Positions 34,229-46,539 of a DNA stretch of 64,000 bases are shown here, piece by piece (position 1 is the first letter of the stretch; every line of letters starts with the position of its first letter). The position numbers and the translations under genes are program-made. The notes beneath the pieces are model-generated. The model was not told the origin of the DNA. It saw nothing but the letters and a program-made list of their open reading frames with translations, and did not search any database. The stretch is from Synanceia verrucosa (Eukaryota; Chordata; Actinopteri; Perciformes; Synanceiidae). The stretch is from contig CM056566.1 in assembly GCA_029721515.1 (NCBI GenBank), positions 21,400,769-21,464,768 of the forward strand, given 5' to 3'.

Positions 34229-37200
34229 ATGTTACCTATGAGGACAATGGCAACATTAAAGTCTTCCAAGCAGACTTCTGCCAATGTGACAGCATCAAAG
34301 ATCAAAAACAAAATCCTCAGTGAGTCTATCATTTATTTGAACACAAGTCTGTATTTGTCTGCATTGTGTTGAATTCATAAAGTGATTCTTCTCCATGACC
34401 CCACCAGACACCTCGTCCTTCTTCAAGGTCTCTTTGAAGACCAACAACAAGGCCTTAGCTCTGAGTTTGCAAGCCCAGAAGGAGCGGAGCAGGCAGCTGG
34501 AGATGGAGGTGGTGTACCTTCAGAAACAAGTGGAGGCTCTGTGCTTCGAGCTGGCCTCCAAGAAGTACAAGCAGAGGAAACTGGTTGGTTTGCTGTTGTA
34601 GAAGTTAACACAGAGGCCTATTTGACAGATGTCATTTTCTTACATGTATAATTATTAAATAATGACTGCCTTAAAAGTGTCCAGTTTAACTAGCAGTTCA
34701 TCTTTTCTGTTTCTCACACAGCTCCTCATCTTTAAAGCCCTTTATAGCAGCACTATGGAGCACTTGGACGTGGCGGCTGACCTGTTCTCAGACAGCGTAA
34801 GGCTTCTTTTCTTGAAGTATTAACAACTAGGGATGTTCCTATTCGACATTGATCTGTTCAATATCAGCAAAAAAAAAAAGATTTATTGAGGTTATTTTTC
34901 ATTGTTTTCTAATTTATTTTCTTATTTATTGTATTCAATTGAAGAATAATCTTCTGTTTAAGGTTTAAATTGATGTAATCCATGTGAATATTGTACTGAA
35001 TCCAGTGACAAAAAACAGACATGTATGTCTGGTAGGTGACTGAACTAGACCTAATCTGTGATTGGGACTGCATTTATTGTCCTCAGGATCTTCCTAAACT
35101 GTCTGAGGACAGCAAGACCTTGTCTGGTCACACCAATGAAGAAAATGCTGTGGTGGAAAGGTGAGAAAAGATTATATTCAGATTGATTGTGTTTTGTTTT
35201 TTTTGTTAAGGCTGTGAATAACGTCAGTCTTTCCTCTTATCCTCCATTATTAGTCCTGTGGATCTGTTGCCTCCTCAGCCAGAAACTGCAGGGCATTTGT
35301 TGTATCCCCCCCAGAAGCTTCCAGCAGACCAGCCTGAAAGAAACATCTGTGCAAACGTCCTCAATATCCAGAACGGACCCAGAAAGTCCACTAATATTTT
35401 CAGTGGTAGGGAAGTTTTGGAATTTATGATGTTACACATATTTTGCTGTTAATAATCCTGAGATGCTGATGTAGAGTTTTTCTTTTTCTCAGAAAACAAA
35501 GATAATGAGAAAAGACGTTCAAGCCAGTTTATGCGAGCTCCCCAGACAGGAACGTCCCGTCCGTCCAGCAGCCTGAGAGAAGAAGTAGAGAGGCTGTCAA
35601 TGATGTTCCGTCATTCTGGGTTTGATGTGAAGTCGGTGCCCTGTCTTCAGACGTCCTCAGCTGTGAACGCATGTGAAACACCTGAACAACCTCTTCCTGG
35701 TAACGGTCCCCTCCCAAGTAGCTCAGTCATGGAAACTGAACCAGCACAGAGTGACAAACAAGAGAAGACTGTGCTTCTGAACACAACGATGGAGATGACG
35801 CTAAGTAACGCTCCTGAGATCATCACTGTGCAAACTGAAACCAAAAAAACAGGCCGATCTGGCAAGCCGAAAAGCAAGAAGGATGAGGAGAAAGCCTACG
35901 GGTCAAGTGTGGCCGAAAATCCACAAGTGAAGAACTCTGCAGATTCTGGGTTGAGTGAGGTTCAGAGTGTTTCCACTGGCACTTTGTTACAGATGGAAGA
36001 TCACGCATTGGATGATATTAGAGACCCAGAGGTTAAAGAACTCCAGTTACACAAAACGCAGTGTCGGGGTGTCATTAGCAGTTACATTCCCAGACTGAGT
36101 AAGTCTGTCGCTCGCAGCCATCAGAAAATGGCGAAGGACAAATTAAAGCCCCGTGACAATACCAAGTCAAAAACAGGGTCCTGTGATATAGCCATGCAGG
36201 ACCTGGGTGATTTTATGAATCCTGAAGTTAAACTGTCAAAAGCTAGCGAGGATGTAAAATTACCAGCAGAGGAGGACACACCAGAGGAGGCCAGGTCCAA
36301 AGTCACATGCAGGAGGACTAAAAGCAGGAGCGTGTCTTCAGTCAGGAAAACATTCCTCCTTTTACCTCCGTTATCGCCTGACAGCGAGAGAAGTCAGTCC
36401 AAACCTGAACAGGGCCAAGGGGAAGAAGCAGATGCAGCATGCAAAGACCAAGAACTACCTGAACACCTCCTGTTTTGTGAGGGTGAGGACACTCAGGAAC
36501 ATGTAGCTAGGAAACCACAGAGTAAAATGAAGAGGGATTCCCAGAAATCAAGATGCAGAGGGACATTTGTTGTCTCGGTGGACTGGGGCAGCATGTCATC
36601 TGACAGAGCATCACCAGAAGTAGGCACCGCAGAGCAGGATTTAAGACCTTCAACAGGATCCTTCAGCTGTGAGGCAGAAGAACCACCGACAGTCATGGAT
36701 GCAGGTGTCGTTCTGAAGCATCTGGAGCCAAATCCACACAGCGATCGACCCGTCGTCAAGGAAACGCCGAGCTCCTGTAAGCGCCCTTGGCTGGCCACTC
36801 TGGATTCAGGAGGCTGTCAAGAGGATTTGAGTAGCAACAGTCACCCTGAAGTACCGCTGCTGGATGAAGACTTCACTTCAGAAACAGAGTTTCAGAAACC
36901 TAAAAAAGCCAGGAGAGATAAAACGGCTCTATCAAGCAAGAAGAAAGCGGTGCGGAAGGAGAGTGCTGATGAAAACGACAGGAAAAAGAAGCGAAAAAGC
37001 AACAAAAGATTTGAAGCTGGGGAAGAAGCGTGTAATCCTGAGGATCACAGCGATGCCTCACCATTCTGTGGTGGTGAGGAGCAATTAGACGCTTTCCAAG
37101 TGGGTGACTTGACTTCAGACATCAGTGGAAAAGATGACATCTTTGAACATTTATATGAGACAAAGTTCAGGCTGGAATCAAAACAGCATAGAAAGACGTC

Positions 37201-38444
37201 CAAGCTGCAGACAAGCGCCAAAACCAGGAATCCAAGGGAGACGTTTGTCGTCCACAGGAGGAAGACTCAAGACAATGTTCCCCGAAACAATGCATGGCCG
37301 TCTGCTGTGTCACACAGTCGCACATTGGACAGTGAGGGGGCGGTCCATCCGAATCTGGGAGACCTGCTGACAGATGAGATGCCACCATGGCTGGATGTTG
37401 ATGTTAGCATGGCTGACAGTGAAGCAGGCTCTTTACTCACCAGTCCCAGGAGGAGGACGTCCAGCAGGACGCCAGTGATTGAGGAGTCTGCTGCTGTCCT
37501 CACTCAAGCCACTCCAGGTGTGCTGTCCATTGTTGTCTTTTTTAACGCTTTGAGTGCCAGCCATTTTATAAAACAAAAAATGCCTTGCCCCAGCATTTTT
37601 GCACATCTTGAGTCACAGAATATTTAGTACTATGTCTCTGAAAACAGTGAATATCTCAAATGAAAGAAGAGACTCTCTATTTCATCATGAAAAAAATGTT
37701 TGTTTTTACCTTGTTCCATTCTTGTTTTATCAGAGGTAGAGTAGAGGACACTTTCACCAAAATCACCACTTTTTCTCCACATTCTGTTTGTTTTGCTCTC
37801 TAATCTCGATCGTCTCCACTTCCTGTTTTGATCTCTGTGGTGTATACCGTCTCTTTATGTTCTGACTACATCTCCCAGAAGCCCCAGCATTACTCACAGT
37901 CAATCCGCTGCTGAAAAACCACTTTGACATAACATTACGTCGATGGCACAAAGAGTTAATAAACACAAAGGAACAAAAACTAAGTAATGATTCCATCAAA
38001 ATATGTTTGTAATAATATGAAATGTAAGTTCTATCTGTTCCTGTTGTTGGGGCCAATTTAACCTTTAAGGGTTCAAAAGGCAACTTAATTCTGATTTGTT
38101 GTGTTGCAGCAGGAAGAGTCTTAACATCACTGACCAACACCATTACAAGCCCAGACAGCGAATATGGAGGGAGGACCAGGAGACGAAAAGGTGTCGTCAG
38201 CTATAAAGAGCCGACCCTCAACAGGTGAGGACGTCCTCTCCATGATGTGTCAGTGTGGATTATACCAGAAAAACAGACATTAATTCTTCTTCTTTCTTTT
38301 TTCCCCAACAGCAAAATGAGGCGTGGAGATAAATTCACAGACAGCGAGTTTCTGAGTTCTCCGGTGTTCAAAGACGGAAAGAAGAAAAAGCAGAAACAGA
38401 AGAAGACAAATCCAAAACTGGAAAAATCCATTGTGGTGGACTGA
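34229..38444 (+). CDS. sgo2: Shugoshin-2-like centromeric cohesin protector
   Basis: Shugoshins recruit PP2A to centromeres and keep cohesin from removal until anaphase. Coding exons: 34,229-34,319, 34,408-34,583, 34,722-34,796, 35,087-35,160, 35,254-35,405, 35,493-37,517, 38,110-38,224 and 38,312-38,444. The total is 2,841 nt, or 946 aa. The N terminus (KIKNKILN then SSFFKVSLKTNNKALALSLQ) matches the SGO2 start and runs into a coiled coil (about 30-90) that in the family binds PP2A-B56. A long disordered Lys/Ser/Glu-rich middle follows. The C-terminal basic shugoshin box is VSYKEPTLNSKMRRGDKF, which binds phosphorylated H2A. The start is the first ATG in the exon; ATGs at codons 4 and 7 are alternatives. 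The reading frame continues past the exon 6 donor into a transposon, but the splice to exon 7 restores the conserved box. Confidence 0.9.
37542..37959 (+). mobile_element. TTAA MITE, forward copy in sgo2 intron
   Basis: Bounded by TTAACGCTTTGAGTGCCAG and GGCACAAAGAGTTAA. It begins 25 bp after the sgo2 exon 6 donor and fills most of that intron. The open frame of exon 6 reads into it as far as 37,627, but that is not part of the predicted protein. Confidence 0.7.
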
Positions 38445-38505
38445 TTTTTTTTTTTTTTTTTTTTAAATCTGCTTTATTTTAAGTTGATGTTTTTTCTTTA
38501 AACAT

Positions 38506-38511
38506 AATAAA
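38506..38511 (+). terminator. sgo2 poly(A) signal
   Basis: AATAAA 62 bp after the sgo2 stop, following a T-rich stretch. Confidence 0.6.
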
Positions 38512-39282
38512 GACCCTTTTAGTCAAATTTCAGACCAGACTGGATGAAACTAATCTGTTCTGCCGCTCCGCTCGTTTCCCAGTGATGGTTTTAGAGATTG
38601 ACAGCCTGGTGGTCATGAATTATTCAGTCCAGATTGTTCACCTGAGAAGTTTGTTCCACATCGCTCTTCAAGGCTCGAGTTCCCTGCAAAGCATCCCATA
38701 ATTCAGTGCAGCACACCTGCAGCAACCATGTGTGAGATTGTCATGTGAACTGAACGTCTCTTAGCTCGTTTATGCTCAGAGTTGTGTGGTGAGTACAGAT
38801 TGTTGCATTTTTTTAATATGCTATAAAAGTTATGTTATGCTATAAAAGTTCTTTTTGCATAGTGGCTTCAGTTTTGACCTGTTTTATCACTAATTTCAGG
38901 GGAGGCTTTTTTTTAAAGGTGCACTAGACTTAATGGACAGTTGGGTAATGGGTTTTTTCATCATCGGTGTCAGGTTCATGTCTTGACTGCAGCAGTGAAT
39001 TAACAGCTTTAGCTCAACAATGTTGTACAAGCTTCCTTCAGCCACCAGAGTGTCACCCTGGTCATGAAGATGATCTTTCAGAAGAAAACAGGACTACACC
39101 TGATCATTTATTTAGTTGTTGATTATTTTCTCCTTTAATCAGTTTATCAGTATTTCTGACATCCTCAAATGCATATTTGGAGTAAATACACTAGAAAATA
39201 TTCACATTTAAGGAACTGGAATCAGAGAATTATTAATTTGTTTAATCCAAAAAATATTCAAATATACTTAATTGATAATAAA
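38512..39282. other. Intergenic, sgo2 to C2orf80
   Basis: No coding exon seen. A short direct repeat (TATAAAAGTT, twice) lies near 38,822-38,850. The C2orf80 promoter is presumably at the right end or within the neighbouring MITE, but no clear TATA box is present. Confidence 0.4.
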
Positions 39283-39747
39283 CAGGGTTCCTGCATCCCC
39301 TTAAAAAGTCTTGAAATGTCTTAAATTAAATTTAACATATATTTGCTGTAGGTGTTAAATTTTCAGATGGTGCATTTAATGCCAATAGGAAAACACAACA
39401 TTCAGATTTACTGCAATTTTTCACTTCTTAGTTTTTGAAAGTAGTGAAATTAAAGTTGTAGAAAAAAAGTTAAGTGTTATGTCTTCAATTTATATCATTG
39501 TTGCAAGTGTTAAAGAGCTCAAAAAAAAAAAAAAAAAAAATATTATCAGAGATTAATAGGTTATTTTTTTTCCTGCTAAATGTTGATATCAGCAATGGCC
39601 TCAAAAACTCCATATTGGTCGGACCCTACAATAAATTGAGTATTTTCTACCAAATAAATTGTTGTGACATTTTTGGGCCTTAAATAATATTTGTTGAGGT
39701 CTTATTAAATTATTAAATTTGACTTTTAAAATGGTGCAAGAAGCCTG
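39283..39747. mobile_element. CAGGGTTC-ended MITE next to the C2orf80 start
   Basis: Starts CAGGGTTCCTGCA and ends GGTGCAAGAAGCCTG. An A-run near 39,520 lengthens it. The right terminus contains an ATG (39,731) that is in frame with the C2orf80 coding sequence. Confidence 0.65.
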
Positions 39748-39820
39748 GTTAAAAGAGGCTGCGATTAATTTAATCAGTGAACTGTTACAGCAGGAGATTT
39801 TCAAGGATTTCATTCAGGAA

Positions 39821-42800
39821 ATGGAGGCGAGGCAGCTGAAAAGAGACGTTGGGGAACTTATGTGAGTGGATATTTATTTTATGACGACTTTATATAGAGT
39901 GTCATAGAAAAGTGTAATATTAAAAAAATCACCACACTACTGATTGTCTTCTAATGTGAACAGAGCTGATTACATTGGGCAGAAGCGCAGAGAAAAGTCT
40001 TTTGACCCGAAGGAAAGGGGGACCTCCACGATACTGGATGACCTGGTAAAAACATCAGATTGTTTTTATCTGAAGCTGTGACTCCATCTTAACAATAAAT
40101 GAATGAAAATGCAGCAAATGTGTGAATATGTTACAGGCTCACTATGACCTGGCCATCAGTGTTGCCCTTTGGTGGCTGGACAAAGAAGAGGAACAGGACG
40201 TGTTGGACCGAGACGTCATGTAAGCTGCTTGAGTTTTTACACAAATAGATATGGTATTATTAGCATCAGAATATACTAAAATAACCCCAAAACTCTGTTA
40301 AGGAAATACATGGCACAAAGTCAAACACCATAAATCATCAAGAAAAACCAAAGCCATACTAAAATGAGATGAAGAAACAAAGATGGAGGTATTTTAATAT
40401 AATATACCAGACAGACCACTAAATAACTGGTTATAATGATGCAAAATTGACAGACCTTGTTATCTAACATGTTAACCAAAAGTTTAAATTTAAATAGAAT
40501 ATTTTCCTTCTTAACAGATATGTAAATGAAGTAAGAAAGAAACAGAGGCATTTGTACATTGCAGGAATACTAGAAGCTCTATTCCCCCACCCTCCCTGTT
40601 ATTTGAAATTTTAATAAAAACATATCAGATGTAAAGCAGTGTTTGTCTAGAATATTTACTCATAAAAACTGTGCTATTTGTGAACATTGCTCTGAAACTA
40701 TGACTCGAGTGGAAATAAAAAATGTAAGAGGTTAAACAGGGTTTGCGAGAGTTTAAACTGCTATGATGAGACACAGAGGGGACGAGGGCCCCTCTGTCTG
40801 CTGGGGCCCCGGCCCCGAAACACTGTTTGGTTGCTTAAATAAAACTTTCTGCTCCACAGCAGCGGAACAACAAGGAGCTCAGGAAACGCCCCGTACCCCA
40901 ATCGCTTAGAGAGGGAGGCCATGATTCTGTCATCCTTCGCTGGGATTATCATGGTAAATGTCATTTATACCCGAATGAAAGCATGCTGGGATTATCACAT
41001 GCTGGGATTATCACGGTGAACGTCATTTATACCTGAATGGAAGCATGCTGGGATTATCACGGTAAATGTCATTTATGCCCGAATGAAAGCATGCTGGGAT
41101 TATCACGGTGAATGTCACTTATACCTGAATGGAAGCATGCTGGGATTATCACGGTAAATGTCATTTATGCCTGAATGAAAGTGTGCTGGGATTATCACGG
41201 TGAACGTCATTTATGCCTGAATGAAAGCATGCTGGGATTATCACATGCTGGGATTATCACGGTAAATGTCATTTATGCCCGAATGAAAGCATGCTGGGAT
41301 TATCACGGTGAATGTCACTTATGCCTGAATGAAAGTGTGCTGGGATTATCACGGTGAACGTCATTTATGCCTGAATGAAAGCATGCTGGGATTATCACGG
41401 TAAATGTCATTTATGCCCGAATGAAAGCATGCTGGGATTATCACGGTGAATGTCATTTATGCCTGAATGAAAGCGTGCTGGGATTATCACGGTGAACGTC
41501 ATTTATGCCTGAATGAAAGCGTGCTGGGATTATCACGGTGAACGTCATTTATGCCTGAATGAAAGCGTGCTGGGATTATCACGGTAAATGTCATTTATGT
41601 CCGAAAGACAGCGTGCTGGGATTATCACGGTAAATGTCATTTATGCCCGAATGAAAGCATGCTGGGATTATCACGGTGAATGTCATTTATGCCCGAATGA
41701 AAGCATGCTGGGATTATCACATGCTGGGATTATCACGGTGAATGTCATTTATGCCTGAATGAAAGCGTGCTGGGATTATCACGGTAAATGTCATTTATGT
41801 CCGAATGACAGCGTGCTGGGATTATCACGGTAAATGTCATTTATGCCCGAATGAAAGCATGCTGGGATTATCACGGTGAATGTCATTTATGCCCCAATGA
41901 AAGCATGCTGGGATTATCACGGTGAATGTCATTTATGCCTGAATGAAAGCGTGCTGGGATTATCACGGTGAACGTCATTTATGCCTGAATGAAAGCATGC
42001 TGGGATTATCACATGCTGGGATTATCACGGTGAATGTCATTTATGCCTGAATGAAAGCGTGCTGGGATTATCACGGTGAACGTCATTTATGCCTGAATGA
42101 AAGCGTGCTGGGATTATCACGGTAAATGTCATTTATGCCTGAATGAAAGCGTGCTGGGATTATCACGGTAAATGTCATTTATGCCTGAATGAAAGCGTGC
42201 TGGGATTATTATGATAAATGTCATTTATACCTGAATGAAAGCATGCTGGGATTATCACGGTAAACGTCATTTATACCCGAATGAAAGCATGCTGGGATTA
42301 TCATGGTAAACGTCATTTATACCCGAATGAAAGCATGCTGGGATTATCACGGTAAACGTCATTTATACCCGAATGAAAGCATGCTGGGATTATCACGGTG
42401 AATGTCATTTATACCCGAATGAAAGCATGCTGGGATTATCACGGTAAACGTCATTTATACCCGAATGAAAGCATGCTGGGATTATCACGGTAAACGTCAT
42501 TTATACCCGAATGAAAGCATGCTGGGATTATCACGGTAAACGTCATTTATGCCCAAATGAAAGCATGCTGGGATGATTATGGGTTTATTACTCTTTTCTC
42601 TGAGGATGTAATTTAGCACATTTTTATGATGTTAGTGCTGTATTTTTCTACATTAGTCTTCAATTTAATGACCTTATTGTGTCTGAGGATATAAGCATTC
42701 ACTCCACAAACACAAAGATACCGTGTGAATTTAAGTGTGCACGTGACAAATCTTGTCTTCACGCTTTAAATCTCCAAATTTTCTTGGTTTGCTCGTTGTT

Positions 42801-43759
42801 AACCTTCACAGTGTCTCCCTGCTTCAGAACAGCCTGCCAGTGGAGGAGATTTTGGCTCTGTACAGATGTAAACCAGCTGCTTCGTACCCCAACCAGCAAT
42901 CCAAGGTCTTCTTATTTTGTGCCTGTTAGTTTTGCATATATTTTGGTCATGTAAAAATGTTAATTTTCATAATTCTTCAACCCTAGGGCACCATTGTGTA
43001 TCCCTTCACTCTGTCCTACCATCCGTTTGCAATGCTCGGCTCTTACAAGGCTGTGCACCACTCCAAGAAGCACAGTAAGTGTGCAGAAATATTAAACACT
43101 GTGAGTCTCTATGCACAAAGAGATTGACAAGAAGTGTTTATTTTACTGCACTTTGTCTGATTTCTCCTCAATTCACTAAAAGTTAGCATCAGATAACGCC
43201 TCACTTGCATATTAAAACAGAACATTTCCGAAAAACTACAGCATTTTTCTGCAGTGTCTTTTTTTTTTTTAACTTGGCTTTATCGAATGTTCAGATTTCT
43301 CTTCAGCAAATATTTGCAAATTAACCAATAATAATATAAAACAAATAATATTTCATAAGATAATGTTCCATTTGCATGTTCAGAAAGAAATGTAATATTT
43401 GTCTTACTCACCTGGGGGCGTTTCATGGTGATATTCAATTTGTCTCACCTTAAAAATGTCTCCTAGGTCAGAAGTTGAAAAGATGGCTGTCTCAGAGGAT
43501 GAAGGCGAGTGCTCCACCTGGACGAGGGCGCTCTTCATCCCCCTCATCCTCCTCCTCCTCGTCTCACTCCGTCCTCAGTGTGAGTAGCCACAGCATCCTT
43601 ATCTACTGTCTGTTAAACATGAGAGGAGATAGCTTTGTACTAATTTAAAACATGACGGAAAGATGTCTGCTGCCACCTCTCCTCTCTCAGGACGACAGTG
43701 AACGCCACCAGGACCGACCTGAGCACTATGAAGGCTCACTGGAGTCTCTGCACAACTGA
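39821..43759 (+). CDS. c2orf80: C2orf80 homologue
   Basis: A small protein of unknown biochemical function; in mammals its gene lies beside the gamma-crystallins. Coding exons: 39,821-39,861, 39,964-40,045, 40,137-40,219, 40,860-40,953, 42,828-42,905, 42,987-43,074, 43,467-43,579 and 43,691-43,759. The total is 648 nt, or 215 aa (human 193). Conserved blocks are YIG followed by SFDPK, LDDLAHYDLAISVALWWLD, YPNRLEREAMILSSFAGIIM, NSLPVEEILALYRC and LSYHPFAMLGSYKA. The tail is Ser-rich and unlike human. I chose the Met of MEARQLKRDV because it aligns with the human start. An in-frame ATG at 39,731 would add 30 residues. The intron after exon 4 carries a large minisatellite. Confidence 0.85.
40939..42582 (+). 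repeat. 46-bp minisatellite derived from the C2orf80 exon 4 splice donor
   Basis: About 34 tandem units of 46 bp of the form GCTGGGATTATCACGGTAAA, TGTCATTTATGCCYGAATGA, AAGCAT. Four units are lengthened by a repeated CATGCTGGGATTATCA. The first unit is the real exon 4 end (GCTGGGATTATCATG, coding) with its donor GTAAATGTC. Variants end in GTAAAT, GTAAAC, GTGAAT or GTGAAC. One unit near 42,214 (ATGATAAATG) has lost the GT. The last unit is broken at about 42,567-42,582. Confidence 0.9.
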
Positions 43760-43966
43760 AGTCCTGCTGCTTCGTCCTCATGGTGGACTATATGTCTATT
43801 TTATTGAGAACAAAAGTGTTTGATCAGAGTTTATCACGTCTGTTACTTACTTTACTGTCACACAGACAATCTTTAAACTGCTAAGACTGGTTTACATTTT
43901 CATTAACAAACCAAAGACTGGATTCTGCACAGGTGCAGCACAGTACAGGACACTGGAGATGTGTGC

Positions 43967-43972
43967 ATTAAA
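43967..43972 (+). terminator. Possible C2orf80 poly(A) signal
   Basis: ATTAAA about 210 bp after the stop. No canonical AATAAA lies closer. Confidence 0.35.
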
Positions 43973-44760
43973 GTGACATTAAATGATGGTGTTGTGGCTC
44001 TTGTACAGTATATAAGCTGAACATCTGACAGAGCTAACGTTAAGATCTTTAACACAACAAATATCATTAGTACATTAGTAAATAACGACTGATAGGCCTA
44101 CATACTTTCTTTTGCTGCTACTTTATACATCTACTTTACCACATTCAGAGAGTAGTATTGTGCCTTTTACTCAACAGCAGCAGTTACTTTGCAGATCACC
44201 TCAAACAGAATCTAACTTTTTTTCTGTGTTAGCTTTGAAAAAAAGAAATCCCCTCTTTATTTTCTTTAAAACATTTTTTCTCACTTTCATTTTTTTTTTA
44301 ACCATCCTTTAATAAACCAAAATACTTCCTCTACAACTAATATAGAAATCACACTCATTTTCTACACAGACATGTATCAAATACATACCTTATTTACCAG
44401 CTCACTAGTTTAACCCTACTTAAGAACACAATGTTAAAATAAACTATTCCCCTGTTATTAACACTTTTATACTGAAGATGTCAGTTTGAACTCTCAGATG
44501 GTTAAAGGGTGTTTTGTTTTGTGATGACCTCTGACATTCTGCATGGAAAGATTAATCCACCTGATGATGGATTAGCGGATAAAACGTCTCTTTGATGTGC
44601 ATATCAATAAAGAGGGCGCGGTGGGTCAGTAATTTGCCTGCTAGGACTTTTTGCGCTGATGATTCAGGGTTTTTTGCTCTATGCACAGGATCAGGGCTGT
44701 TGGCAGTGATGCCAGCGGGTTAAATCCCCTCAGCTCAAGTGGGATCTACCGACCCTTTGA
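43973..44760. other. Intergenic, upstream of crystallin A
   Basis: No coding signal. TTTTTGCGCTGATGATTCAG (about 44,649) resembles a Maf half-site (TGCTGA-like), which would suit a lens promoter, but one match is weak evidence. Confidence 0.3.
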
Positions 44761-44768
44761 TTGAGGTT

Positions 44769-44774
44769 TATAAA
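44769..44774 (+). promoter_or_regulatory. TATA box of crystallin A
   Basis: TATAAA 73 bp before the ATG. All seven crystallin genes here have such a box. Confidence 0.65.
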
Positions 44775-44846
44775 GCGGGGCTCTGCTGCTGCTTTGTGAG
44801 ACCACCATTTTCTCTGACTGTGACTGGCTCCAGTACTCTTTGCAGG

Positions 44847-46531
44847 ATGACTAGTAAGGTATGTGTCCTGTCTGTAAACCTGGTAGCAAATGTTGGTCAG
44901 TCTTCTAACTATGAAACCAGTGCTGATGCAGGACATGCTGGAGATTAAGGCAACATTGCTGCATTAATTGCTGCTGGTGTGTAGTTGTTTACATCATGAT
45001 TTGGGATCTAATTCTGCTAAAATAGAAGAAGATGGTTTGGTATTAACTCACCCACATTTCAAAGTGTCTTTGATTTCTTTTTTTTTTTTTGGCTTTATGT
45101 TGAAGATTGTCAGTTTGCTGTCACAGAGCTACCTCTGCAAAGGTGTGCTATGTTTTTTTTCTCACAGCCAATCAGAGGCAGGTGTGTTCACACAGATAGT
45201 ATGAGACACATTAAAGATAAGACAATTTTAATCATTCCAAATGAAACACTGAAACAGATGTTAAAAATGTACATAAAGTGCCCCCGTCAGAATACATAAA
45301 ACTGGAAATGAGCATAACTTGTTTTCTCCTACAGCATGCAGAATGATTAATTCTGTTAATAATGAGTAAAGATCAGATGTCATTATTGTGCACTGTCACT
45401 GACTTTTGATGTCTTTGCTCGCTCTCCTGGACTCAGATCATATTTTATGAGGATAGAAACTTCCAGGGCCGCTCCCACGAGTGCGACTCTGACTGCCCTG
45501 ACATGCACCCCCACTTCAGCCGCTGCAACTCCATCAAGGTGGAGAGCGGCTGCTGGGTGCTCTACGAGAAGCCCAACTACACCGGCTACCAGTACGTCCT
45601 GACCAGAGGAGAGTACCCAGACTACCAGCGCTGGATGGGCTACAACGACAGCATCCGCTCCTGCCGCACCTTCTCCTACGTGAGTAAATGCTGTCTCTAA
45701 TAGTAACGATACCAGAGTTAAAGGTGCAGTGTGCAGAATCTGGCGACATCTAGTGGTGAGATTGCAGATCGCAACTCAGAGAACTATGACATGTAAATAT
45801 GACTAGTCTAAACAAGAGCCAGTGTGTGGTTTGTCCGTTCTGGACTAGCCAGCAATATTTATTTTCAGGTACAGTAAACATAGAAATATAGATCTGATTT
45901 ACATGTCAAGTCAATTTTATTTGTATAGCCCAATATCAAATATTATGCTTTAGAATCTGTGCAGGATATGACACCCTCTGTCCTTTGTGTATGTGTCTCT
46001 GTGTGTATATATACAGTATATATATATATACATATATAGTTTATAACAAACAATAGGTTGCTTATCCTCCCAACAATAACAAACAGCTTTCACATGATAC
46101 CAAACTGTAGATGTCAAAGTGTCAAAAATTAATTATCATCCTCATCATAAAAAAAACTTAATTTTGACAAAACAATGAAGGACAATCATTCGGGCTCGTT
46201 GCACTGATGCACTTCCTGTTCTGACTTCCTGTTTCGCTTCACTGCGCTCCTCCAGACCAGCGAGGGCCCCTACCGCATGCGCATCTACGAGCGCCCCAAC
46301 TTCCAGGGCCAGATGATGGAGTTCAGTGACGACTGCGAGTCGGTGCAGGATCATTTCCGCAGTCGTGACATCTACTCCTGCAACGTCATGGAGGGCTACT
46401 GGACCCTGTACGAACACCCCAGCTACCGCGGCCGGCAGTACTTCATGAGGCCCGGCGAGTACCGCAAGTTCAGTGACTGGGGGGCCACCTGTGCCACCAC
46501 CGGGTCCTTCCGCAGAATCACAGATTTTTAA
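44847..46531 (+). CDS. Gamma-crystallin A (four-tryptophan type)
   Basis: Structural lens protein with two domains of two Greek keys each. Exons: 44,847-44,858 (MTSK, 12 nt instead of the usual 9), 45,437-45,679 (243 nt) and 46,256-46,531 (276 nt), giving 176 aa. Of the seven copies this is the most like terrestrial gamma-crystallins. All four core tryptophans are kept (GCWVLYE, QRWMG, GYWTLYE, SDWGATC), and only about 8 Met are present. It ends GSFRRITDF. The longer first exon recalls gamma-S, but the body is closer to gamma-A-D/M. I do not assign an orthologue. Confidence 0.9.
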
Positions 46532-46539
46532 TCAGCACT

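Noticed and set aside
37518..37627. Extension of the sgo2 exon 6 open frame beyond the donor
   Set aside because: The extra sequence enters a MITE, and the next two exons restore the conserved shugoshin box in the spliced frame.
41175..41357. Open frame with repeating CWDYHGE/LNES peptides
   Set aside because: It is a translation of the 46-bp minisatellite. The unit is not a multiple of three, so frames shift every unit.
40939..42582. CRISPR-like or satellite array with regular spacing
   Set aside because: There are no unique spacers; units are contiguous variants of one sequence in a vertebrate intron.
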